Assembly (NCBI GenBank): GCA_016790705.1
Contig: JAEUOT010000034.1
Span: 51,977 to 115,976, forward strand
Direction of reading: 5' to 3'
Length of the DNA: 64,000 nucleotides
Source of the DNA: Hydrogenophaga sp.
Lineage (GTDB): Bacteria; Pseudomonadota; Gammaproteobacteria; Burkholderiales; Burkholderiaceae_C
Below are positions 18,533 to 26,968 of the stretch, piece by piece (position 1 is the first letter of the stretch; every line of letters starts with the position of its first letter). The translations under genes were made by a program, and so were the position numbers. The notes beneath the pieces are model-generated. The model had not been told where the DNA came from, ran no database searches, and saw only the letters and a list, made by a program, of their open reading frames with translations.

Positions 18533-18548
18533 TGGCACGGTCCCTGCT
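18533..18548 (+). promoter_or_regulatory. Sigma-54 promoter of glnK-amtB
   Basis: TGGCACGGTCCCTGCT matches the -24/-12 consensus TGGCAC-N5-TTGCW. GG at 18534-18535 and GC at 18546-18547 are separated by exactly 10 bases. The glnK ATG lies about 80 bases downstream. Together with the NtrC-like site this points to nitrogen control of the operon. Confidence 0.8.
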
Positions 18549-18624
18549 TCAGGGTGTCAGCGAACGCAGTAACCCGTGGTGTCTTCCGGCCCAGCCCGAC
18601 ACCGTCCCACCCAACAAGAGGTAA

Positions 18625-18969
<345 letters not shown>

Positions 18970-19000
18970 TCCCCGCACCCGAATCAGAAAGAGCACCAAC

Positions 19001-20602
19001 ATGAAAAAGCTACTCGCCACCCTGTTGCTGGGCGTCGGTCTGACCTTCGGCGCGTTCAGCGCCATGGCCGAAGACGCTCCGAAGCCGGCCGCTGCACCGG
19101 CCGCCGCCGCCGCTGCGCCTGCGGCTGATGCTGCCAAACCGGCCGAAGCCCCCGCTGCCGCACCGGCCGCCGACGCCGCCAAGCCGGCCGAAGCCGCTGC
19201 CGCGCCTGCGGCCGACGCCAAGCCTGCGGAAGAGGCCAAGCCGGCCGAAGCCGCTGCGCCTGCACCGACCCCCAACAAGGGCGACACCGCCTGGATGATG
19301 GTCTCCACCCTGCTGGTCATCCTGATGACCGTGCCCGGCCTGGCGCTGTTCTACGGCGGCCTGGTGCGCAGCAAGAACATGCTGTCGGTGCTGATGCAGG
19401 TGATGGTGACCTTCTCGCTGATCGTCGTGCTGTGGGCCGTCTACGGCTACAGCCTGGCCTTCACCGAGGGCAACGCCTTCATCGGTGGCTTCGATCGCCT
19501 GTTCATGAAGGGCATCTGGGACAACGCCGCCGGCACCTTCTCCCTGGGCGCGACCTTCAGCAAGGCCACGCCGATGTACGAGATCGTGTTCGCCGCCTTC
19601 CAGGCCACCTTCGCCGGCATCACTTGCACGCTGATCGTGGGCTCCTTCGCCGAACGCATGAAGTTCAGCGCCGTGCTGCTGTTCTGCGCGATCTGGTTCA
19701 CCTTCTCCTACGCCCCGATCGCCCACATGGTCTGGTTCTGGATGGGTCCTGACGCCTACACCGCTGCCAACGTCGTCGACGAGATGAACGGCAAGGCCGG
19801 CTACATCTGGCAGATGGGTGCGCTGGACTTCGCCGGCGGTACCGTTGTGCACATCAACGCCGCTGTCGCCGGTCTGGTCGGCGCCTTCATGGTCGGCAAG
19901 CGCATCGGCTACGGCAAGGAAGCCATGGCTCCGCACAGCCTGACCCTGACCATGGTCGGCGCCTCGCTGCTGTGGGTGGGCTGGTTCGGTTTCAACGCCG
20001 GCTCCGCTCTGGAAGCCAACGGCTTCGCTGCCCTGGCCTTCATCAACACCTTCTTCGCCACCGCCGCCGCCGTGCTGGCCTGGTGCGTGGGTGAAGCACT
20101 CGCCAAGGGCAAGGCCTCGATGCTGGGTGCCGCTTCCGGTGCCGTCGCTGGCCTGGTGGCCATCACCCCCGCTGCCGGCAACGTCGGCGTGGTGGGCGGC
20201 ATCGTCGTCGGTCTGGTGGCAGGCTTTGCCGGCCTCTGGGGCGTGACGGGTCTGAAGAAGCTGCTGGGTGCTGACGACTCGCTGGATGTGTTCGGCGTGC
20301 ACGGTGTTTGCGGCATTCTGGGTGCCCTGCTGACCGGCGTGTTCAACAGCCCCAACCTGGGTGGCCCCTCGGCTGTGGCCGACTGGACGACCGTGGCCAT
20401 GATCACCGGCGACGCCTACTCCATCGCCAGCCAGGTCTGGGTGCAGGCCAAGGCCGTGCTGATCACCATCGTGTGGTCCGGTGTGGTCTCGCTGATTGCC
20501 TACAAGATCGTCGACCTGACCATCGGCCTGCGTGTGAGCGAAGAGCAGGAACGCGAAGGTCTGGACATCAGCTCGCACGGCGAAACCGCCTACAACCGTT
20601 GA
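19001..20602 (+). CDS. amtB: Ammonium transporter AmtB with an Ala/Pro-rich N-terminal linker
   Basis: ATG 19001 gives 533 residues. Residues 1-23 are a signal peptide (MKKLLATLLLGVG to AMA). Residues 25-92 form an unusual low-complexity stretch of A/P/E/K/D repeats of the PAADAAKPAEA type. The transporter proper starts at about 97 and has 11 predicted membrane helices, with IVGSFAERMKFSA, the phenylalanine-gate region, the conserved His segments IAHMVWFW and FGVHGVCGILG, and GSALEANGFAALAF. Its job is uptake of ammonium, regulated by GlnK docking. The extension should lie in the periplasm and makes the protein longer than typical AmtB (about 400-430 without signal). Confidence 0.96.
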   Translation: MKKLLATLLLGVGLTFGAFSAMAEDAPKPAAAPAAAAAAPAADAAKPAEAPAAAPAADAAKPAEAAAAPAADAKPAEEAKPAEAAAPAPTPNKGDTAWMMVSTLLVILMTVPGLALFYGGLVRSKNMLSVLMQVMVTFSLIVVLWAVYGYSLAFTEGNAFIGGFDRLFMKGIWDNAAGTFSLGATFSKATPMYEIVFAAFQATFAGITCTLIVGSFAERMKFSAVLLFCAIWFTFSYAPIAHMVWFWMGPDAYTAANVVDEMNGKAGYIWQMGALDFAGGTVVHINAAVAGLVGAFMVGKRIGYGKEAMAPHSLTLTMVGASLLWVGWFGFNAGSALEANGFAALAFINTFFATAAAVLAWCVGEALAKGKASMLGAASGAVAGLVAITPAAGNVGVVGGIVVGLVAGFAGLWGVTGLKKLLGADDSLDVFGVHGVCGILGALLTGVFNSPNLGGPSAVADWTTVAMITGDAYSIASQVWVQAKAVLITIVWSGVVSLIAYKIVDLTIGLRVSEEQEREGLDISSHGETAYNR

Positions 20603-20632
20603 TCTCCTGAAGTTAGTCTCCTTTGGATGTTC

Positions 20633-20666
20633 GACCCGCGTGCCGCAAGGCCGCGGGTCTTTTTTC
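20633..20666 (+). terminator. Rho-independent terminator after amtB
   Basis: GACCCGCG (20633-20640) pairs with CGCGGGTC (20652-20659), followed by a run of T residues. It lies about 30 bases after the amtB stop and closes the glnK-amtB operon. Confidence 0.9.
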
Positions 20667-20743
20667 TTTCCGGTGAATGGATCACTGACAGGCGTGTCCG
20701 CGCTGGCGACCATCTGCGGCGTCACACACTTGAGGAGACATCC

Positions 20744-20980
20744 ATGTTGGTCACCCCACGTCAGCGCCCGAACCGGGCCGCGCTGGTCCTGTTGATGCTG
20801 GCGCTGGCCGGCTCCGCCCAGGCGGCTTCGGCCAGAAAGGGCCAGAAGACCACGGCATCGACGTCGGTCCGGTTCATCGACGCGCCGTCGTCCGAGAGCC
20901 CGGCCGCCCGCGAGAAACGACTTCGGCGGGAGTGCCGGGGCCGGGTCAATGCCGGCGCCTGCCTGGGGCACACGCGCTGA
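20744..20980 (+). CDS. Small exported basic protein, unknown function
   Basis: ATG 20744 follows GAGGAGAC and gives 78 residues. A signal peptide is visible (RAALVLLMLALAGSAQAA, cleavage after QAA near residue 28). The mature part is short, basic and disordered-looking, with two cysteines near the C-terminus (RRECRGRVNAGACLGHTR). The good ribosome binding site and signal peptide support it as a real gene. I know no function. Confidence 0.65.
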   Translation: MLVTPRQRPNRAALVLLMLALAGSAQAASARKGQKTTASTSVRFIDAPSSESPAAREKRLRRECRGRVNAGACLGHTR

Positions 20981-21049
20981 GGCGGGAGGGGCGGCATTGC
21001 AGCGTCGCATGCAAAAAATTCAAAAGCTTTGCGCGGGGCCGCCGCTACC

Positions 21050-22198
21050 ATGGCGCCCATGCAAGACAGCCTCACCAACGACACCCCCACCGACCTGATC
21101 GCCCAGGTGCGTGCCGCCGCTGCGGCCCGCACGCCCTTGCGCATCGTGGGCGGCGACACCAAGGCGTTTTACGGAGAACCCGTTGCGGGGCAGCCGCTGC
21201 ACACCGGGACTTGGCGCGGCATCGTCGCGCACGAACCCAGCGAGCTGGTGATCACCGTGCGCGCCGGCACGCCGCTGGCCGAGGTCGAGGCGGCCCTGGC
21301 CGACAAGGGGCAGCACCTGCCTTTCGATCCGCCGCACTTCGCCGCTGCGTCGGGTGAGGGCGCCACCATCGGCGGCGTGGTCGCGGCCGGTCTGGCCGGT
21401 CCGGCGCGGGCGACGGTGGGCGGCGTGCGTGACTACGTGCTCGGCGCCCAGTTCATCAATGGCCAGGGCGAATGGCTGACCTTCGGCGGCCAGGTGATGA
21501 AGAACGTGGCCGGTTACGACATCAGCCGCGCGCTCGCCGGATCCATGGGCACGCTGGGCCTGATCACCCACCTCTCGCTCAAGGTGCTGCCGGTGGCACC
21601 GGCCGAAGCGACGCTGGTGTTCCCGATGGACCAGCGCGACGCACTGGAACAACTGCACCGCTGGGGCGGCCAGCCGTTGCCGCTGAACGCTTCTTGCTGG
21701 GTGAAGGACGACACCGCGGCCGATGCGCCGGAGCTGCTGTTCGTGCGTCTGCGCGGTGCGGTGGCGGCGGTCGAGTCGGCCAGCGAACGCATGGCGCGCG
21801 AGGCCGGCGGCCAGCGCATGGACAACGCCCAGGCCGGGCCGGATTGGGCCGCCTGCCGCGACCAGCGCCTGCCGTTTTTCGACGCGCCATCGCCGGACCA
21901 GTGCCTGTGGCGCCTGTCGCTGCCGCAGACCGCGCCGGTGCTGGACCTGCCGTATGCGCAACTGATTGAGTGGCAGGGCGCGCAGCGCTGGCTGTGGGCG
22001 CCGGCCTCGGCGGCATCGCAGATCCGCGCGGCCGCGGCCTCGGTGCAGGGTCACGCGACCCTGTTCCGCGCGGGGGCCGACGGCGCCCCCGGCGTGCGCC
22101 GCTTCGATGACGAAAGCCCGGCGCTGCAGGCCATCACGCAACGCCTGCGCGAAGCCTTCGATCCGCACGGCATCTTCAACCCGGGCCGGATGGGCTGA
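21050..22198 (+). CDS. glcE: Glycolate oxidase FAD-binding subunit GlcE
   Basis: With ATG 21050 (or 21059) the protein has about 382 residues. It is an FAD-linked oxidase: the PCMH-type FAD-binding domain has EPSELVITVRAGTPLAEVEA, PHFAAASGEGATIGGVVAAG and KNVAGYDISRALAGSMGTLG, and the C-terminus ends in REAFDPHGIFNPGRM. GlcDEF oxidises glycolate to glyoxylate and passes electrons to the respiratory chain at the inner membrane. glcF follows after 8 bp. The catalytic partner glcD is not directly upstream in this window, which is unusual, since glcDEF are commonly contiguous. Confidence 0.92.
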   Translation: MAPMQDSLTNDTPTDLIAQVRAAAAARTPLRIVGGDTKAFYGEPVAGQPLHTGTWRGIVAHEPSELVITVRAGTPLAEVEAALADKGQHLPFDPPHFAAASGEGATIGGVVAAGLAGPARATVGGVRDYVLGAQFINGQGEWLTFGGQVMKNVAGYDISRALAGSMGTLGLITHLSLKVLPVAPAEATLVFPMDQRDALEQLHRWGGQPLPLNASCWVKDDTAADAPELLFVRLRGAVAAVESASERMAREAGGQRMDNAQAGPDWAACRDQRLPFFDAPSPDQCLWRLSLPQTAPVLDLPYAQLIEWQGAQRWLWAPASAASQIRAAAASVQGHATLFRAGADGAPGVRRFDDESPALQAITQRLREAFDPHGIFNPGRMG

Positions 22199-22206
22199 GA
22201 CCAGAC

Positions 22207-23436
22207 ATGCAAACCAACCTCGCCCCCGAATTCAAGAACACGCCCGACGGCCAGGCCGCCGAGGCCATCCTGCGCAAGTGCGTGCACTGCGGCTTCTGCA
22301 CCGCCACCTGTCCGACCTACCAGCTGCTCGGCGACGAGCTGGACGGGCCGCGCGGCCGCATCTACCTGATGAAGCAGGTGCTCGAAGGCGCCGAACCGAC
22401 GCGCGCCACGCAACTGCACCTGGACCGCTGCCTGACCTGCCGCAACTGCGAGAGCACCTGCCCCAGCGGCGTGGACTACGGCCACCTGGTCGACATCGGG
22501 CGCAAGATCGTCGACGCCAAGGTGCCGCGTCCGGCGGGCGAGAGGGCGGTGCGCTGGCTGCTCAAGGAAGGCCTGACCTCGCCCGCCTTCGGCCCCGCGA
22601 TGAAGCTGGGCCAGTTGGTGCGCGACCTGCTGCCCGAGACGCTCAAGAACAAGGTGCCGGCGAAGCAGGACGCCGGCCGCTGGCCGACCGCGACGCATGC
22701 GCGCAAGGTGCTGATGCTGGCCGGTTGCGTGCAGCCGGCCATGATGCCCAACATCAACACCGCGACCGCGCGCGTGCTCGACGCCGCCGGCATCCAGACC
22801 GTGGTCGCGCCCGAGGTCGGCTGCTGCGGTGCGGTGAAGTTCCACCTGAACGACCAGGACGGCGGTACCGCGCAGATGCGCGCCAACATCGACGCCTGGT
22901 GGCCGCACGTCGAGGCCGGCGCGGAAGCCATCGTGATGAACGCCTCCGGTTGTGGTGTCACGGTCAAGGAGTACGGCCACATCCTGCAGCACGACCCGGC
23001 CTACGCCGCCAAGGCCGCGCGCATCAGCGACCTGACCAAAGACCTGAGCGAGCTGTTGCCCGCGCTGGTGCCGGTGCTGCAGCCCAAACTGGCCGCAAAG
23101 CCAGATGCCAACAAGGTCATCGGCTTCCACCCGCCCTGCACCCTGCAGCACGGGCAGCAGCTCAAGGGTGGCGTCGAGCAGCACCTGGCCGCGCTGGGTT
23201 TCACGGTGCAGGTGGCGAAGAACGAAGCCCACCTGTGCTGCGGCTCGGCCGGCACCTACTCGGTGCTGAACCCCACGCTGTCCTACCAGCTGCGCGACCG
23301 CAAGCTCGGGCACCTGAACGAGCTGCAGCCTGCAGTGATCGCCAGCGCCAACATCGGCTGCATCACCCACCTGCAAAGCGGGACACAGACGCCGGTGCGG
23401 CACTGGATCGAATTGCTCGACGAGGCGCTGGCCTGA
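22207..23436 (+). CDS. glcF: Glycolate oxidase iron-sulfur subunit GlcF
   Basis: The 409-residue protein has two [4Fe-4S] ferredoxin motifs, CVHCGFCTATCPTYQ (near 25-39) and CLTCRNCESTCPSG (near 78-91), followed by two CCG-type cysteine-rich domains (EVGCCGAVKFH and HLCCGSAGTYS). It carries electrons from the GlcD/GlcE flavoproteins to the quinone pool. It is translationally close to glcE and in the same operon. Length and motifs are standard. Confidence 0.95.
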   Translation: MQTNLAPEFKNTPDGQAAEAILRKCVHCGFCTATCPTYQLLGDELDGPRGRIYLMKQVLEGAEPTRATQLHLDRCLTCRNCESTCPSGVDYGHLVDIGRKIVDAKVPRPAGERAVRWLLKEGLTSPAFGPAMKLGQLVRDLLPETLKNKVPAKQDAGRWPTATHARKVLMLAGCVQPAMMPNINTATARVLDAAGIQTVVAPEVGCCGAVKFHLNDQDGGTAQMRANIDAWWPHVEAGAEAIVMNASGCGVTVKEYGHILQHDPAYAAKAARISDLTKDLSELLPALVPVLQPKLAAKPDANKVIGFHPPCTLQHGQQLKGGVEQHLAALGFTVQVAKNEAHLCCGSAGTYSVLNPTLSYQLRDRKLGHLNELQPAVIASANIGCITHLQSGTQTPVRHWIELLDEALA

Positions 23437-23462
23437 GCGACGGCGTCGCTGTTTGGCGTCTG

Positions 23463-23491
23463 CTGCCAGCCTGCTGACAACACGCTGGCAG
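23463..23491. repeat. Hairpin after glcF
   Basis: CTGCCAGC (23463-23470) and GCTGGCAG (23484-23491) form a perfect 8-bp stem with a 13-base loop, 26 bases after the glcF stop. There is no T-run, so it may stabilise the 3-prime end or act with Rho rather than being an intrinsic terminator. Confidence 0.5.
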
Positions 23492-23541
23492 GAGGGGGTC
23501 CGCAGACTCCGGGTTCTGTTCAACACCACCTGGAGTCTTTC

Positions 23542-23919
23542 ATGGCACACGCCCTCAACTGGTTCGAGATCCCCGTCGCCGACATGGACCGCGCCGTGCG
23601 TTTCTACGAGGCGCTGACCCGCCAGTCCCTCAAGCGCGAGGCCTTTGGCGGCCCCGGCCAGGAGCTGGCGGTGTTTCCCGCCGACAACGATGACGATGTG
23701 CACGGCGCGCTGTTCAAGGGCCCGGCCATGCAGCCGGCCGCGCAGGGCACGCTGGTCTACCTCAACGCCGGCGAGACGCTCGAACCCTGGCTGTCGCGCG
23801 TCGAAGCCGCCGGCGGTCGCGTGGCGCTGCCCAAGGTGACCCTGCCCGACGGCATGGGCTGCTTCGCGCACATCATCGACAGCGAAGGCAACCGCGTGGG
23901 CATCCACGCACTGGCATGA
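23542..23919 (+). CDS. VOC-family (glyoxalase/bleomycin-resistance fold) protein
   Basis: The 125-residue protein has the paired beta-alpha-beta-beta-beta modules of the vicinal-oxygen-chelate fold: LNWFEIPVADMDRAVRFYEAL at the start and MGCFAHIIDSEGNRVGIHAL at the end. Members of this branch (PhnB/YdfO-like) are often annotated as lyases or dioxygenases without evidence; the substrate here is unknown. Its stop overlaps the start of the EVE-domain gene (ATGA), so the two are translationally coupled. Confidence 0.8.
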   Translation: MAHALNWFEIPVADMDRAVRFYEALTRQSLKREAFGGPGQELAVFPADNDDDVHGALFKGPAMQPAAQGTLVYLNAGETLEPWLSRVEAAGGRVALPKVTLPDGMGCFAHIIDSEGNRVGIHALA

Positions 23920-24503
23920 GCGCCGCGCCGGGCCGTTCCCAAGCCAGCTCGCACCGAAGCCCACAGGGCGAAGGTTCTCTATTGAGCGCCGCCACCGCCA
24001 GACAGCCCCGGTGCTGGATCGCGGTGGCCTGCGCCGAACACGCGCAGCGCGGCCGCGACCACGCACCGGTGGGCTTCATGCAGGTCTGCCACGGCAAGGG
24101 CGGGCCGCTGCGGCGGCTGAACCCGGGCGACGTGGTCGTCTACTACGCGCCCTCGACCACCATGGGTGGCAAGGACCGGCTGCAGAGCTTCGTCAGCCTG
24201 GGCGTCGTGGAAGGCGGCCAGCCCTACCAGGCCGACATGGGCGGGGGCTTCGTGCCGTTCCGGCGCGACGTGCGGTACGTCGCAGCCGAACCGGCCCCGA
24301 TTGCACCGCTGCTCGACACACTGGACTTCATCGACAACCGACAACACTGGGGCCAGAAGTTCCGCTATGGCCTGTTTGAGGTGTCGGTGCGCGACATGGC
24401 GCTGATCGCGCAGGCGATGCGGGCCGACGCCGACGGACTCGGGCTGGCTACCATGGGCGAACCATGCGCCGCGCCGACCGACTCTTTGCCCTTGTTCAGC
24501 TGA
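23916..24503 (+). CDS. EVE-domain protein
   Basis: The 195-residue protein has an EVE/PUA-like domain from about residue 32 (CWIAVACAEHAQRG, GFMQVCHGKGGPLRRLNPGD, VVYYAPSTTMGG). EVE domains are related to YTH/PUA folds and bind modified nucleobases. They occur in stand-alone form in core genomes and fused in anti-phage restriction systems. This one is of the stand-alone UPF0310 type, flanked by VOC and WYL genes. The first ~30 residues look poorly structured, so a later start is possible, though ATG 23916 overlaps the VOC stop neatly. Confidence 0.8.
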   Translation: MSAAPGRSQASSHRSPQGEGSLLSAATARQPRCWIAVACAEHAQRGRDHAPVGFMQVCHGKGGPLRRLNPGDVVVYYAPSTTMGGKDRLQSFVSLGVVEGGQPYQADMGGGFVPFRRDVRYVAAEPAPIAPLLDTLDFIDNRQHWGQKFRYGLFEVSVRDMALIAQAMRADADGLGLATMGEPCAAPTDSLPLFS

Positions 24504-25156
24504 TCCGTGGCCGACGGCTGTCCACCGCCGCGTGGCTGGCCGAGCGGCTGGAGGTCTCGTTGCGCACGGTCTACCGCGACGTGGCCGACCTGCAGTTGCA
24601 AGGGGTGCCGATCGAGGGCGAGGCGGGCGTGGGCTACCGGCTGGGGCGAGGCTTCGAGCTGCCGCCGCTGATGTTCACCGTCGACGAGGCGCGGGCGCTC
24701 GCGCTGGCCACCCGGCTGGCGCAGCAGTGGCTGGACCCGGCGATGGCGCTGGCGGCCTCGGACGCGATGTCGCGCGTGCTGTCGGTGCTGCCCGCCGGGG
24801 TGCGGGCCGAGGTTGAGAGCCAGCAGTTGCTGGTGGTGCCGGTGGGGCTGGAGCCCGAATTGGGCAGGCGGCTGCAGGTGCTGCGCGAGGCGGCCCAGGC
24901 GAGGCGCTGGGTCGAGCTGCACTACCGGGATCTGAACGAACGCCGCTCCGAACGGCAGGTGCGCCCGCTGGGCTGTTTCTACTGGGGCAAGGTCTGGACG
25001 CTGGCGGCCTGGTGCGAGCAGCGCCAGGACTTCCGCAATTTCCGGCTCGACCGCATGGAGGCCGTGCGGGTGGGTGAAGCGGTTTTCCCCGCCGAGCCAG
25101 GCAAGACGCTGGCCGACCTGCTGCGCCGCGAAACCGGGCGCAGCAAACTGGACTGA
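24464..25156 (+). CDS. YafY-type HTH-WYL transcriptional regulator
   Basis: The 230-residue protein has an N-terminal winged helix (RRADRLFALVQLIRGRRLST, then LEVSLRTVYRDVADLQLQG) and a C-terminal WYL domain (HYRDLNERRSERQVRPLGC followed by FRLDRMEAVRV and a WCX-like end). WYL domains sense nucleic-acid or small ligands. The start overlaps the last 40 bases of the EVE gene in another frame, so the three genes 23542-25156 form one operon. It probably regulates this operon or other genes. Confidence 0.88.
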   Translation: MRRADRLFALVQLIRGRRLSTAAWLAERLEVSLRTVYRDVADLQLQGVPIEGEAGVGYRLGRGFELPPLMFTVDEARALALATRLAQQWLDPAMALAASDAMSRVLSVLPAGVRAEVESQQLLVVPVGLEPELGRRLQVLREAAQARRWVELHYRDLNERRSERQVRPLGCFYWGKVWTLAAWCEQRQDFRNFRLDRMEAVRVGEAVFPAEPGKTLADLLRRETGRSKLD

Positions 25157-25165
25157 GGCGGGACC

Positions 25166-25651
25166 TCAGGCGGACAGGGCGGCTTCGATGTCCTTGGCCA
25201 GCTTTTCCGGTGCGTCCTGTGGCGCGTAGCGCTTGATCACGCTGCCGTCCTTGCCGATCAGGAACTTGGTGAAGTTCCACTTGATGGCCTTGCTGCCCAG
25301 CAGCCCCGGCGCTTCGGCGGTCAGCCAGCGGTACAGCGGGTGCGCGTCCGAGCCGTTGACGTCGATCTTGCTCATCATCGGGAACGTCACGCCGTAATTG
25401 AGCTGGCAAAAGCTGGCTATTTGATCGTTGCTGCCCGGGTCCTGGCTGCCAAACTGGTTGCAGGGGAAGCCCAGCACCGCCAGGCCGCGCTCGCCGTAGG
25501 TCTGGTGCAGCTTTTCGAGACCGGTGAACTGCGGGGTGAAGCCGCAGGCGCTGGCGGTGTTGACGATCAACATCGGTTGACCGCGGTAGCGTGACAGCGG
25601 CACCGGTTTGCCGTCGATGGACTGGGCTTCGAAATCGTAGATGGTGGGCAC
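25166..25651 (-). CDS. Glutathione peroxidase (thiol type)
   Basis: GTG 25651 follows AGGAGTCC and gives 161 residues, a normal length; the upstream extension is rejected. The peroxidatic residue is Cys36 in NTASACGFTPQ (cysteine, not selenocysteine). The family motif GFPCNQFGSQ (61-70) and the conserved Trp in KWNFTKFLI (Trp125) complete the catalytic set, and Cys64 or Cys82 may resolve the disulfide. It reduces hydroperoxides with thioredoxin or glutathione. The gene converges on the WYL regulator. Confidence 0.93.
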   Translation of the reverse strand: MPTIYDFEAQSIDGKPVPLSRYRGQPMLIVNTASACGFTPQFTGLEKLHQTYGERGLAVLGFPCNQFGSQDPGSNDQIASFCQLNYGVTFPMMSKIDVNGSDAHPLYRWLTAEAPGLLGSKAIKWNFTKFLIGKDGSVIKRYAPQDAPEKLAKDIEAALSA

Positions 25652-25782
25652 AGAGGACTCCTGACGGACGGTGGGGGGTATTGGGGGCGGATGCGACGAA
25701 CGCTGGAACTGTGTCACGTGTCAGTGACCGGCTTCACGGATCGGGGCAATGTCCCAATGCCGAAAGCGGGCATACTCCCAGC

Positions 25783-25796
25783 GGGGTTATAACCCC
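25783..25796. promoter_or_regulatory. Perfect 14-bp palindrome GGGGTTATAACCCC
   Basis: This exact palindrome lies 23 bases before the start of the 377-residue receiver-like gene, close to where its promoter or ribosome binding site should be. It could be an operator or a small hairpin in the leader. A nearby TATAAC could also serve as a -10 element. Confidence 0.4.
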
Positions 25797-25819
25797 TTCG
25801 TATTCCTTTGGAGTGAGGC

Positions 25820-26953
25820 ATGGCGGCTGCGTATTCGTTGGCTCTGGTGGGTTTCGCAGAAAGCGAGTCGGCGACATTCGAGTCTTTTTTCCGGCTGGCC
25901 GCACGGCGTCCTCCGGCTTACTCGGTTCAGGACGAAGTGATCGATGCGCAGGTGCTGGTGGTCAATGCCGACAACGCGCAGGCGGTCCATCTGGTGCGCT
26001 ACGCCGAGTTGCCGGCCAAGGTGCTGCTGATCGGACACTCCGGGCAGGAGTTGAGCTGGCCCCTGCTGCACAAGCCGGTCAAGCTGGTCGAGGTGCTGGC
26101 GGCGCTGGACGAACTGGTGGGGGTGCGCCCCCGCGCCAAGCCGGCGGCGGCCAAGCCTGTGGCCAAACCCTTGGTGCCTCCTGCAAGCGGTGCCGACCGG
26201 GGGTTCGCCGCCACCGAGCCACTGGCCAGCGACCTGGTTCCGTTGGTACCGGCGGTGCGCAAGCGCTCCGCCTCGCCCGACACCGAGTTTCCGCCCACGC
26301 GCCCCATGGTCCGGGAGATCGCTGCCCGGCCGGCGCCGCCGGTGCTGCGGCAGGTGGCGACTCCCGCGCGAGCGGTGGCGCGGGCCCAGCCGGTGGGCGT
26401 GATGCGCATGACCGATTTCGGAGCGCTGGACCCACTGCCGGCGCCGGCAGCACCGGCCTCCCGTTCGCCCGCCTCGCGTGCGCCGTCGTCCCGCTCCCCG
26501 CGCTCGCGCAACAGCCGCACCGGTGAGCCGGTGCCCGAGGTGCAGCGCGGCGAAGTGCTGCTGGTGGCTGAAAGCCTCGTCGAAGGGCGCATCCTGCACA
26601 AGCGGTTCAAGCGGTACGGCCTGAACATCGACTGGTCGCGTGAAGCGCCCCAGGCGCTGGCCATGCTCAAGGCCCACCCCTACCGGCTGGTGGCGATCGA
26701 CCGGCTCAAGGGTGAACCCGATGCGTTCTCGGTGTGCCGCAGCGCCAAGCAGCGCAAGCTGCCCAACGGCAACGCCCCGGTGGTGATGATGTTCGCGCCG
26801 ACGGCGGGCAGCATGGACAGGATCAAGGCCGGTCTGGCCGGGTGCGATGCCTATCTCTCGCGCTCGGTCGGCGAGGCCGAGTTCTACAAGGTGCTGGCGC
26901 AGCACCGGCTGGTCAGCCTGGACGGCTTCGAGAAGACCGACTTGGCCTACTGA
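25820..26953 (+). CDS. Degenerate response-regulator-like protein with two receiver-like domains
   Basis: The 377-residue protein (start ATG 25820) has an N-terminal receiver-like domain (about 5-95), an Ala/Pro/Arg/Ser-rich linker (about 100-240) and a C-terminal receiver-like domain (243-375). In the second domain the acidic pair is reduced to GEVLLVAES, an aspartate at the phospho-acceptor position is present in RLVAIDRL (about 294), a Thr/Ser follows in MMFAPTAGS, and the usual Lys is replaced in YLSRSVGEAEF. Phosphorylation by the standard mechanism is therefore doubtful. There is no output domain. It may be a signalling adaptor or sit on another protein; the function is unknown. Confidence 0.7.
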   Translation: MAAAYSLALVGFAESESATFESFFRLAARRPPAYSVQDEVIDAQVLVVNADNAQAVHLVRYAELPAKVLLIGHSGQELSWPLLHKPVKLVEVLAALDELVGVRPRAKPAAAKPVAKPLVPPASGADRGFAATEPLASDLVPLVPAVRKRSASPDTEFPPTRPMVREIAARPAPPVLRQVATPARAVARAQPVGVMRMTDFGALDPLPAPAAPASRSPASRAPSSRSPRSRNSRTGEPVPEVQRGEVLLVAESLVEGRILHKRFKRYGLNIDWSREAPQALAMLKAHPYRLVAIDRLKGEPDAFSVCRSAKQRKLPNGNAPVVMMFAPTAGSMDRIKAGLAGCDAYLSRSVGEAEFYKVLAQHRLVSLDGFEKTDLAY

Positions 26954-26968
26954 GGCCGCACCGCGCGC

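Noticed and set aside
19070-19276. AmtB linker repeats as a satellite or CRISPR-like array
   Set aside because: The repeats are imperfect, in frame and encode an Ala/Pro-rich stretch; there are no spacers.
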